Shown here in pieces: positions 26,389 through 33,847 of a DNA stretch of 37,306 nucleotides; positions within the stretch are counted from its first letter, which is position 1, and every line of letters begins with the position of its first letter. The translations under genes were made by a program, and so were the position numbers. This DNA comes from Actinomycetes bacterium (GTDB taxonomy: Bacteria; Actinomycetota; Actinomycetes; Actinomycetales; Microbacteriaceae). The stretch spans positions 1 to 37,306 of the forward strand of contig JAEXHA010000164.1 in NCBI GenBank assembly GCA_023450335.1, given 5' to 3'. The notes beneath the pieces are model-generated. The model was not told the origin of the DNA. It ran no database searches and saw only the letters and a list, made by a program, of their open reading frames with translations.

Positions 26389-28269
26389 TCACGCCACGAT
26401 ATCGCGCCAGCTCGCAACGGCGGATGCCAGCGCGGTCTGGACCTCGTCGAGTTTCTCGTCGGAGACCAATGCGCGTTCGAGGCGGGCCCGCAGATTGTCG
26501 CGAGTCATGTCCATACCGATGGTCGACGGTTCCCACACATGGTCAAGCGCCGCGCCCAGGGAATAGTCGCGGTACTTCATCCCGGACCCGGCCACCGAGT
26601 CTTCGAACCCGCGGAACGTGACCAGCGCGACGGGAATCCCGTAACTGTGGCACGCAATCATCACGTGCATCGCGCTCGTGATCACACCGTCGTACTGATG
26701 CATGTGCTGCAGAAGTGCGAGGTGATCCTCCGGACTTGAACTGAGAACGCTCAACTCGTCCATGTCCTCCGCCAGCGTTACCGGGAGGTTCGCGTGCGTG
26801 AAATGACGCACGAGGAGGAGGCGACCGTTGGTCTCTGTGCGCTCCAGAGGCATCAGACGACGCAGCAGCACTGCCGGATCCCCAAAGCTCTCCACCGTCG
26901 GTCCCCCGTGACTGCGCAGCAATGCCGCTGTCAACGGCCCTCGCAGCGAATGGTAGTCAGCCCGCGGATCGAGGTCAGCCGTATCTGCCGATGCACCGGT
27001 CCCTACCACGACGGAATGCTCGTTGACAAAGCGCGCGATCGATCCGACCGCCACCAGGTGGGGCTGACGGGTCTTTGCTGTCGGAGGAACGAAGGTGACG
27101 CCGTGCCCCGATGTCCGGCTCACGATCAACGGGCTCGCCCAGTCGCCGAAGTTGCCGGGGAAGGGACGCGGCCACCACATCAACGGCACGCGAGGAAGGG
27201 ACTTATCCTCGAGGCCGGCCGCGTACGCAGCGAAGGAGGCTGCGGCATGCAAAGCGCCTTCTTCGGCGGCGCTCAATATGCCCTCATCGTGGAGCTGGGT
27301 CGCGATGCGCTCAAGCTCGGAGCTCGCCCCACGTTGCCCCAATGACACCGCTCGGGCCAGGAGCTTCGCACGTGTGTGGTGTGCCTGCGGGGGCGTCGAG
27401 GGCTTTATCCGCTGGATGAACGGCTGCAGTTTCGCCCACTCGTGAATACGATCACCTGTCACGGGTGCCACGCGCAGGAGAAGGTCGTCAACAGATTTCA
27501 GCGACCTGTACACGCGCGACCGCGCCCCGCCCGCGAACGAACTCCGAGTATGCGGCCCGCCAGATGGCGCTGCCGACGACCGACCATCGACCGACTTCGC
27601 CCCCGGGGAAGCGTGCTGCACGACGCGGCCCCTGAACTCCGGCACGTTGCCGCTCGAACCGAACTTGTAGAAGGCCGGGACTTCGCCATTCCCACGCCCG
27701 AGCACGGCGCCTGCGGGTATGACCTGAAAGCTCATCGCGTCCGCGTTGGCGCGCCACGATTCCTCGAAAAAGTAGTCGTCAGTCGCCTTGATCGCCGACT
27801 CCCGCTCGAACCGTGCCGCGTCAGCGACGAACTTCCGAGCAGCGGGCGTGGTGTTCACCCCGATGAAACTCGGTGCCCAGAAGCGAGTGTGCGCCGAGTA
27901 ACCGATCTCCATCGGCCCGGCAAAGCCGTGTTGGAATCCGATCACATCGGCCGTGAACGAGTGAAGATATTCGGGGAAGTCAAGCAGTTGGCAGTCGACG
28001 TCGGTCCAGAAAACTCGTTTGTCGGGATGCTCTTCACAGACCTGCTCGAGGAAACCGACCTTCTGCCTGCAAATATCAGCCCAATCGAGCCCCTCGGCCT
28101 TGTGCACTTCTCTCAGGACGTATGCGATGCCCAGATCGTCGAGATTCTGCCGAAGTTTATTCGCCCATCCGCGGTAATACTCGTCGTCGGTGTAGAAGGA
28201 GCAGATGACGACGTCGCCGCGGACACTAGACACTCTTGACCAATCTTGCCGAAGCTGAGAGCCGTCCAT
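26389..28269 (-). CDS. GT-A glycosyltransferase fused to a pyruvyl-transferase domain
   Basis: A 626-aa two-domain protein. Residues 15-225 look like a GT-A glycosyltransferase: GDVVICSFYTDDEYYRGWA near the start, the DXD-type metal site VFWTDVDCQL (87-95) and the later KATDDYFFEESW. A helical linker (300-355) precedes a pyruvyl-transferase domain (about 365-600) with GNFGDWASP (372-380), SLRGPL, SFGDPAVLLRR and SAMHVMIACHSYGIPVA (532-548), keeping the His. The linker and C-terminal domain are clearly related to those of the next gene. The ATG at 28269 was chosen; a GTG at 28281, close to a -10 element, is a real alternative. It may add a sugar and modify it in one protein. Confidence 0.83.
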   Translation of the reverse strand: MDGSQLRQDWSRVSSVRGDVVICSFYTDDEYYRGWANKLRQNLDDLGIAYVLREVHKAEGLDWADICRQKVGFLEQVCEEHPDKRVFWTDVDCQLLDFPEYLHSFTADVIGFQHGFAGPMEIGYSAHTRFWAPSFIGVNTTPAARKFVADAARFERESAIKATDDYFFEESWRANADAMSFQVIPAGAVLGRGNGEVPAFYKFGSSGNVPEFRGRVVQHASPGAKSVDGRSSAAPSGGPHTRSSFAGGARSRVYRSLKSVDDLLLRVAPVTGDRIHEWAKLQPFIQRIKPSTPPQAHHTRAKLLARAVSLGQRGASSELERIATQLHDEGILSAAEEGALHAAASFAAYAAGLEDKSLPRVPLMWWPRPFPGNFGDWASPLIVSRTSGHGVTFVPPTAKTRQPHLVAVGSIARFVNEHSVVVGTGASADTADLDPRADYHSLRGPLTAALLRSHGGPTVESFGDPAVLLRRLMPLERTETNGRLLLVRHFTHANLPVTLAEDMDELSVLSSSPEDHLALLQHMHQYDGVITSAMHVMIACHSYGIPVALVTFRGFEDSVAGSGMKYRDYSLGAALDHVWEPSTIGMDMTRDNLRARLERALVSDEKLDEVQTALASAVASWRDIVA

Positions 28270-28278
28270 GACGGCGGG

Positions 28279-28295
28279 CACGGTCGCCCAGTCTA
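28279..28295 (-). promoter_or_regulatory. -10 element of the three-gene minus operon
   Basis: TAGACT at 28295-28290 on the minus strand lies eight bases before an in-frame GTG (28281) and 20 bases before the ATG (28269). The mRNA would be leaderless or have a leader of about 14 nt without a ribosome binding site. Confidence 0.5.
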
Positions 28296-28325
28296 CCTCA
28301 GCACCTCTCGGGCGACCGTCGCGTC

Positions 28326-28338
28326 TACACTGGGGCGG
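28326..28338 (+). promoter_or_regulatory. -10 element for leaderless GT34-like gene
   Basis: TACACT at 28326-28331 is followed by six bases and then the GTG start at 28338, with no ribosome binding site. The divergent -10 of the minus operon lies only 30 bases away, so the two promoters share their upstream DNA. Confidence 0.55.
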
Positions 28339-29111
28339 TGAGCGCAACTTCCGAACCCCGACTCGGGATCATCAGCTATTGCGACCGTCTGCGCACGAAT
28401 GCCCACGTGAATCACGAGCTCTACGCCCGTCGCCACGGCTACACCTATATCTTTGACATCGCTCCGACGAGCGAACCTCCGCAGCACAAGAAGTTCTTCC
28501 TGAAACTAGAGAAGATCGAGAAGTTCCTCCCGCTGTTCGACTGGCTTTTCTGGATCGACGACGACGCCTTCTTCATGGGGCGCAAGACCCGGATCACCTC
28601 ATTCGTCGAGCGGAATCCGGATGCCACGATCATCTTCTGCAAGAGTCCGAAGGCCAACGGCAACTGGACGTGGATGAGCTCGGGCACCATGCTGATCCGA
28701 AACAGTGAGCTCGGGCGCAGCTTCATCGCCGCGGCACGAGGAACAGACCTGCAGGTGGTCAAGGAGTGGTGGGATCCTGAGCGGCTCGGCATGTGGACGG
28801 GCGGAGATCAGGATGCAATGGTCTACCAACTGCTGACCAATCCCGACTTTCAACAGCCGGGCTTCTTCAGCCGCTTGGATTCGCACGGGTTCAATTCGCG
28901 GCCGACGGATTTCGTTGCGGGCCCGTTCGAGCACTTCGTCGTGCATTTCACGGGGAGCGACAAGGGGCGACAGGCACTCGAGTTTGCCCGCAAATGGGAG
29001 CTGAGCGACGCGCTCACGTATCACAAGGAAGTGCGGTCGCTCCGTGGACTGTTCCCCGCCCCGACGCCTCCAGGTGTGGAGGACGCCGAGGCACCCAGTC
29101 ACGACGGCTGA
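28338..29111 (+). CDS. GT34-like (GMA12/MNN10 family) glycosyltransferase
   Basis: A 257-aa GT-A type glycosyltransferase resembling the galactosyl transferase GMA12/MNN10 family known from fungi and plants and found in some bacteria. It shows RLGIISYCDRLR near the start, KKFFLKLEKIEKFLPLFDWLFWIDDDAFF with the DXD metal site (D74-D76), NSELGR, WTGGDQDAMVYQLL (153-166) and the C-terminal HFTGSDK (203-209). The protein is soluble, with no signal peptide, so it probably acts on the lipid-linked sugar in the cytosol. GTG 28338 follows a -10 element closely. It stands alone on the plus strand between divergent and convergent neighbours. Confidence 0.85.
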   Translation: MSATSEPRLGIISYCDRLRTNAHVNHELYARRHGYTYIFDIAPTSEPPQHKKFFLKLEKIEKFLPLFDWLFWIDDDAFFMGRKTRITSFVERNPDATIIFCKSPKANGNWTWMSSGTMLIRNSELGRSFIAAARGTDLQVVKEWWDPERLGMWTGGDQDAMVYQLLTNPDFQQPGFFSRLDSHGFNSRPTDFVAGPFEHFVVHFTGSDKGRQALEFARKWELSDALTYHKEVRSLRGLFPAPTPPGVEDAEAPSHDG

Positions 29112-29125
29112 CGCCTGCGCGACGG

Positions 29126-31495
29126 CTAGGACAGCGCGGAAACCCGCAGAGCGGTCAGCTGTCCATGGCGTGTCGGTCCGGGAGCGGGCATGGCCGGCGC
29201 CTTACCCGCAAAACTCACACCCAGGCGGCGCAACCGATCCAGCGCCCGGGAGGTCCCGTCGAGCGTCGGCAGGCTGACGTGGACATCGCGGTCGGGGTAG
29301 TCCACTCCGAGGTCGATCTGCAGCGCGGTCTCGTGGGACTGCGCCGTGAACGCGAGCGAGACCTCGACCCGGTCGCCTCCCACGCGTCGCCAGCTGACGA
29401 GCTGGAGCGGTCCGCCATTGGCCTGCGCCCTAAGGTGCCGCGCGGCCGTCGACTTGTGGGGGTGGACGCGAGTGAAGGTGACGGTCACTTCGAGGGCTTC
29501 ACCGGGCTGAGCGAGGACGTTGGCCCCGATCGCCCCTCTCGGTGAGGTCATCCATACGCCCCCGCGGTCGGAGGGGCGGAATCCTGACAGCGCGAAGTAG
29601 CGCTGCAGGCGCCGCGTCTTCCAGTCTTTGAACTCGAAGCGCTGCCCGGGTCTGATGCCGACGGCGGACAGGCGCTCGACCGTGTCGTGCGGGAATGTCT
29701 GAAGGTAGCCTTCGATGTCGAACTCGGGCAACTCCATCGGGTCCGAGCGCATCGCCTCGTCGAGCGACTCGAAGCGCTTCACCACGGTTCGACCCGTGCC
29801 GTAGTAGTAGTCGTAGTACTTGAGTTCGTCCTCGCCGCCGATGGGCGCGAGCCAGTACGCGGGGATGCCCATCGCTTCGGCGAAGATGATGCCGTGGAGA
29901 GAGCTCGAGAAGACTCGATCGGCGCCCTTCAACGCCTGCATCATTCCCAGTGGTGTCGTATCGACGGACACGAACGCGTCGAGATGCTCGTAATGACGCC
30001 GGCGCATCATGAGATCGTCATGGTAATGCGGGACGATCCGATCGCCACCGCGTCCTTCTGCGGCCTCCAGTTGGTCCGCGTACAGGTGCGGGAACAGCGC
30101 CCCCGGGTCGAAGAGGTGCGAGATCCGATCGGTCGAGACGCCCGCTTCCTGGAGGTATTCGACCGAGAGCGGGCCGCGCACCGCCCGGACGTCCAGATCG
30201 ATGCCGGGTCGGAGCGGCTGCGAGCCGCCCTTGACCCCAGAGCCCCAGACCACGTCGCCGTCCTGTGCACGCTGGAGCACCGATCCGATGGCGAGCAATC
30301 TCGGTTCGCCGGGCATGGCCGTTCGTGTTGACACTCCGGACAGCTGGCGCGCCGCCCACGCAGATGCGATGTCGCCGAAGTTGCCGGTCACGAACCGTCT
30401 GCCGCCCTCGAAGCCATCGAACAGCTTGAGCTTGGCATCGAACCAGAACACGGGCAGTTCAGGTTTGGCTGCGGCGTCAGGACGCAGCTCGTGGCGCAAC
30501 GGCGGCAACGGACGTCCACCCGGACGCTGGGAGTACACGGTTCGCACCTCGGCGCCGAGCCCTGCCCCGAATTCGTCCGCTGACATCACCGCGATGGCGC
30601 ACGCTTCGTCGTTGAGCCCGTAGGATACGATCCACTCGCCGTCGCGCCCGCGCGCGAGCCCTCGCGGGTAGATGACCTCGTGGACATCGGGATTCAGCTT
30701 CTCATGCTGAAAATGGGTGCCGACGTGGCTGGGCAGGTCGAAGGGTGCCTTCGCGAGGTGCGTGATGCGAAACGGCGGCTTGGCCTCGAACTCGACCAAG
30801 GCACCCCGGTACACCCTGCCCTCGGGCAGCTTGTAGCTGGAGTGGGCCAAGGCGAGGAAAGAATCGCCCACCCGAACCGGTTGAGTACCACCCCGGATCA
30901 CTCCGAAGATCCGCTCATATGTGGAGTCGAACTCGCTCGCGTAGATCGGATGCCCCACCACTGTCGGACCCGCAGTGTCGAGATCGACCCGGAGGACACG
31001 GTGCGGGCGGAACGAGTAGGTCGCATACACCTCACCGTCGACTTCGAAGAGGGTCCAGTTCTTCTCGATGTCACGCCTGTCGAGCGTCGTGAGCTCCTTC
31101 GCCGGGCCGGCGAAGTGCTGACCGTCGTCGGTCATGGGAGCGATGAACTGATGGTTTGCGGGGCGAGCACCGCCGTCGTTCCAGATGAGGTACAGCCGCC
31201 CCTTGAGGCGTGCGTACACGGGGTCCGCGTGCCACGTCCGCGCGCGTTCAGGCAGTGCGTCGTCGGCATATTCGACCTCGTCCGAGAGTGCGACCACGCT
31301 GCCCGGCACCAGAGCAAGCTGCTCATCCAGCCGCGCCGTCGCGATGCGGCGGTGTTCGGCATCGACATGCACGACGCGGTACGCAATGGCGTAACCGCCG
31401 TCCACTTCGGTGATGGCGGCGTTGAACGCCCGAGTCGCCACGCCCTGCCACTCCACTGGCGCAAGATCTACGGCACTGTACTCGATAAGTCGCAT
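29126..31495 (-). CDS. GH130-like propeller / pyruvyl transferase / beta-sandwich protein
   Basis: A 789-aa protein of three parts. Residues 1-335 resemble GH130-type five-bladed propellers (mannoside phosphorylases and hydrolases): WHADPVYARLKGRLYLIWND (88-107), EKNWTLFEVDGEVYATYSF (144-162), PHRVLRVD, and GGTQPVRVGDSFLALAHSSY (202-221). Residues 350-610 are a pyruvyl-transferase domain with GNFGD (371-375), GDVVWGSGVKGG, SLHG (532-535, H534) and YYDYYYGTGR (560-569), all intact. Residues 640-745 form a beta-rich C-terminal domain. ATG 31495 lacks a ribosome binding site but follows a -10 element. It may trim or bind mannosides and transfer pyruvate; neither is proven. Confidence 0.82.
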   Translation of the reverse strand: MRLIEYSAVDLAPVEWQGVATRAFNAAITEVDGGYAIAYRVVHVDAEHRRIATARLDEQLALVPGSVVALSDEVEYADDALPERARTWHADPVYARLKGRLYLIWNDGGARPANHQFIAPMTDDGQHFAGPAKELTTLDRRDIEKNWTLFEVDGEVYATYSFRPHRVLRVDLDTAGPTVVGHPIYASEFDSTYERIFGVIRGGTQPVRVGDSFLALAHSSYKLPEGRVYRGALVEFEAKPPFRITHLAKAPFDLPSHVGTHFQHEKLNPDVHEVIYPRGLARGRDGEWIVSYGLNDEACAIAVMSADEFGAGLGAEVRTVYSQRPGGRPLPPLRHELRPDAAAKPELPVFWFDAKLKLFDGFEGGRRFVTGNFGDIASAWAARQLSGVSTRTAMPGEPRLLAIGSVLQRAQDGDVVWGSGVKGGSQPLRPGIDLDVRAVRGPLSVEYLQEAGVSTDRISHLFDPGALFPHLYADQLEAAEGRGGDRIVPHYHDDLMMRRRHYEHLDAFVSVDTTPLGMMQALKGADRVFSSSLHGIIFAEAMGIPAYWLAPIGGEDELKYYDYYYGTGRTVVKRFESLDEAMRSDPMELPEFDIEGYLQTFPHDTVERLSAVGIRPGQRFEFKDWKTRRLQRYFALSGFRPSDRGGVWMTSPRGAIGANVLAQPGEALEVTVTFTRVHPHKSTAARHLRAQANGGPLQLVSWRRVGGDRVEVSLAFTAQSHETALQIDLGVDYPDRDVHVSLPTLDGTSRALDRLRRLGVSFAGKAPAMPAPGPTRHGQLTALRVSALS

Positions 31496-31510
31496 GATCG
31501 ACCCAGTTTA
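31495..31510 (-). promoter_or_regulatory. -10 element for near-leaderless GH130/pyruvyl-transferase gene
   Basis: TAAACT at 31510-31505 (minus strand) ends nine bases before the ATG at 31495. Expected transcription start is two to three bases before the ATG, and no ribosome binding site is seen. A GCCGGG/CCCGGC inverted repeat (31546-31568) upstream may end the preceding transcript. Confidence 0.45.
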
Positions 31511-31603
31511 TCTTCGAACTCCCCACCGGAATGACACGGGCCTCCGCCGGGCGACGTCGTCCCCCGGCTGCTGGGGCACCACCTCGCCGATGGCCTCTGA
31601 TCC

Positions 31604-32572
31604 TCAGCCCGATGCGCGCTCGAGAGTGTCCGAGATCCGGCTGGCGGTGTGGTTCCAGTCGTGAACGGCCCCAGGCGAGTCCACTCGGCGCCGTGCACTC
31701 GCGGCTGCGCGCAGAGCGGCCGCCCACTCCTCGGCGTCCACGGCCGAATCGAGCGACCACCCGCGATCACCGACGATCTCGGCAACCGCTTCGCAGCCGC
31801 GCCAGAAGACCACGGGCACGCCGCAGGCGATCGACTCGAGGGCGGGCAGGCCGAAGCCCTCGAGCGTCGAGGGCATGACCGTCGCCGCGGCGCCGCGGTA
31901 CAGCGCCGCGAGGCGCTCATCGTCGACATCGTGCACCCAGTCCACGCGGTTTGCCACACCGAGTTCGCCCGCGTGGGCGTCCGCGCCGGCGATCTCACGC
32001 TGCGGCAGCACGCCGCGAAGGCGGATGTCCGGCGTCAGCGCGAGCGCGCGCAGGACCACGTCGAGGTTCTTGTGGTGCCGAGTGTTCCCGACGAACACGA
32101 CGTACGGGTCGGTGGTTGCCGCGGCGGGACCGTCGGGGCGGAATGCCGCCGAGCATCCGTTGCCCGCATTCACCACGCGCACCGCGTCGTCCCGCACCCA
32201 TTCGCGGATGTCGCGTGCCGATGTCTCGGACACGGTGAGCACGAGCCCCGCCTTGCGCACGGTGCGGCGCACCGGACCGGCGTAATAGGCGGCGAATTTC
32301 AGCCGGCCGGGCCAGGGAGCACGCAGCTGGATGAGGTCGTGGATCGTCAAGATGTGGCGCGGAGCACGCGTGAGAGCGCCGTATCCGGGCGAGTAGACGA
32401 GAGCGTCGCGATCGAGCGACCGAAGGGCGCGGAAGGCGTCGGTGGGTGAGTACGGGCTCCCATCGAGCTCGAGGGACTGCCACGACGGACGCAGGCGCGT
32501 GAGCACCTCCCACGCATATCGGCCGATGCCGTGTGCGCCGCGATAGCGATCATCGACGAACAGCCCGGTCAC
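31604..32572 (-). CDS. GT4 family glycosyltransferase
   Basis: A 322-aa GT-B glycosyltransferase of the GT4 type. The N-terminal domain has GAHGIGRYAWEVL (residues 12-24, acceptor/phosphate loop) and HILTIHDLIQLRAP. The C-terminal domain has PYVVFVGNTRHHKNLDVVL (156-174) and the EX7E motif in MPSTLEGFGLPALES (E238, E246), which binds the donor. It starts at GTG 32572, overlapping the preceding stop by four bases (GTGA), so it is coupled to the next glycosyltransferase upstream. It likely uses a GDP- or UDP-sugar; mannose is common in this family but not shown. Confidence 0.9.
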   Translation of the reverse strand: MTGLFVDDRYRGAHGIGRYAWEVLTRLRPSWQSLELDGSPYSPTDAFRALRSLDRDALVYSPGYGALTRAPRHILTIHDLIQLRAPWPGRLKFAAYYAGPVRRTVRKAGLVLTVSETSARDIREWVRDDAVRVVNAGNGCSAAFRPDGPAAATTDPYVVFVGNTRHHKNLDVVLRALALTPDIRLRGVLPQREIAGADAHAGELGVANRVDWVHDVDDERLAALYRGAAATVMPSTLEGFGLPALESIACGVPVVFWRGCEAVAEIVGDRGWSLDSAVDAEEWAAALRAAASARRRVDSPGAVHDWNHTASRISDTLERASG

Positions 32573-33723
32573 GGGTGCGTCCCGCCCGACGACGAGGCAG
32601 CCCGATCGCCGGCCGCTGTACCGGTCGCGGCCGCCACCCAGGCGGTGATGCGCTCGAAGAACACCGGGGTGTCGAACTCTTTTGCGCGCGTCACGCAGGC
32701 GGCGGCGTCCGCGTTGATCGCTCGTTCGACGGCGGTCCTGAGCCCGCCGCCCGTCCAGTCGTGAACGAGAGCGCCGGTCACCCCGTCGATCACGGTCTCG
32801 GCAGTGCCGCCGACGGCGCTGGCCACGACGGGTGTGCCGGTGGCCATCGCCTCGACGGGCATGATGCCGAAGTCCTCGATCGCGGGAAAGACCAGCGCGA
32901 GCGCCCGGCGGTACAGCTCAGCCAACAGCGCGATCGACGGGTCGTGCACGAACACGACCCGCTCGTGCTCACGCGCGGCGATCGCGCGCAGACGATCCTC
33001 GTCCGGACCGCTCCCCGCCAGCACGACGGGCAGCCCCGCCGCCACTCCCGCATCGATCACGCGGTCGAGCATCTTGTAGGGGACGAAGCGGGAGACGCCG
33101 AGCAGAAACTCGGACGGCAGCACGGCCAGCGTGGCCCTCTCCTGCGCACTCAGCGGCCCTATGTCGCGCGGCTCGGCCGCGAAGGCCGCGACGTCGACGG
33201 GCGGGTGGATGACACTCGCTTCGCGCTGCCAGGTATCGGCAATGCGCTGGGCGACGAAAGCGCTGTTCGCGGCGATCGCGACCGGCTCCTGCGCACGCCG
33301 CCGGTCGATCGGCTTGAGCATGCCCGACACGGCACGCGCGAAGGGCCCGCTGCCGCGACCGTCCAGCTCCGGCGTCCAGATGTAGCGCGCTGGCGTGTGC
33401 GCGTAGACGAGCTTGGGCGCGTCGCGCGCGGGCCCGTCGAACCGCGCGTGATGGGCGAACAGGTGACTGCTGGCCAGCACCCAGTCGGCATCGCGCTGCG
33501 GCAGGTACCGCCACACCGGCGGCATGAACGGCAACGCCGCCGCCTTGCTCCGGCGCAACGGCGTACGGGCCAGCATCGTCTCGTGCACGCCCTCGAACCG
33601 GCCCGCGCTGTCATTCCAGAGGCAGAAGCGCTCAGCGTCAGGAAAGGCGGCCGACAGCGCCTCGAAGACGTTCTCTGAACCGCCGTGCCGAGCAAGCCAT
33701 TCATGGATCAGGATGCCTGACAC
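32569..33723 (-). CDS. GT4 family glycosyltransferase (WbaZ-like mannosyltransferase type)
   Basis: A 384-aa GT4 glycosyltransferase. It begins MSGILIHEWLARHGGSENVF with the Gly-Gly-Ser-Glu acceptor loop and has VYAHTPARYIWTPEL, as in WbaZ-type mannosyltransferases. Donor-site parts are GVSRFVPYKMLDRVIDA and the EX7E motif FPAIEDFGIMPVEAMA (E283, E291). GTG 33723 was chosen because AGGAGG lies eight bases before it; the frame is open to 33753 without a better site. It is the first gene of a two-gene unit and lies 77 bases downstream of the tuf terminator. The C-terminus is rich in Ala, Gly and Ser. Confidence 0.9.
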   Translation of the reverse strand: MSGILIHEWLARHGGSENVFEALSAAFPDAERFCLWNDSAGRFEGVHETMLARTPLRRSKAAALPFMPPVWRYLPQRDADWVLASSHLFAHHARFDGPARDAPKLVYAHTPARYIWTPELDGRGSGPFARAVSGMLKPIDRRRAQEPVAIAANSAFVAQRIADTWQREASVIHPPVDVAAFAAEPRDIGPLSAQERATLAVLPSEFLLGVSRFVPYKMLDRVIDAGVAAGLPVVLAGSGPDEDRLRAIAAREHERVVFVHDPSIALLAELYRRALALVFPAIEDFGIMPVEAMATGTPVVASAVGGTAETVIDGVTGALVHDWTGGGLRTAVERAINADAAACVTRAKEFDTPVFFERITAWVAAATGTAAGDRAASSSGGTHP

Positions 33724-33800
33724 CGTCTGCACCTCCTCATTCCGCGGTTGCACGCCCCTGCGATTGTCCCACGCACCGCGCAGTCCTCCCGCGCGGGCAC

Positions 33801-33832
33801 AAGAAAGGCCCCCGGGACGAATCCCGGGGGCC
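33801..33832 (-). terminator. Intrinsic terminator of fusA-tuf
   Basis: A perfect 10-bp GC stem (GGCCCCCGGG, 6-base loop, CCCGGGGGCC at 33807-33832) starts 15 bases after the tuf stop and is followed on the minus strand by TTTCTT. This is a standard rho-independent terminator, the clearest in the window. Confidence 0.9.
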
Positions 33833-33847
33833 CGAAAGTCCGAAGAC

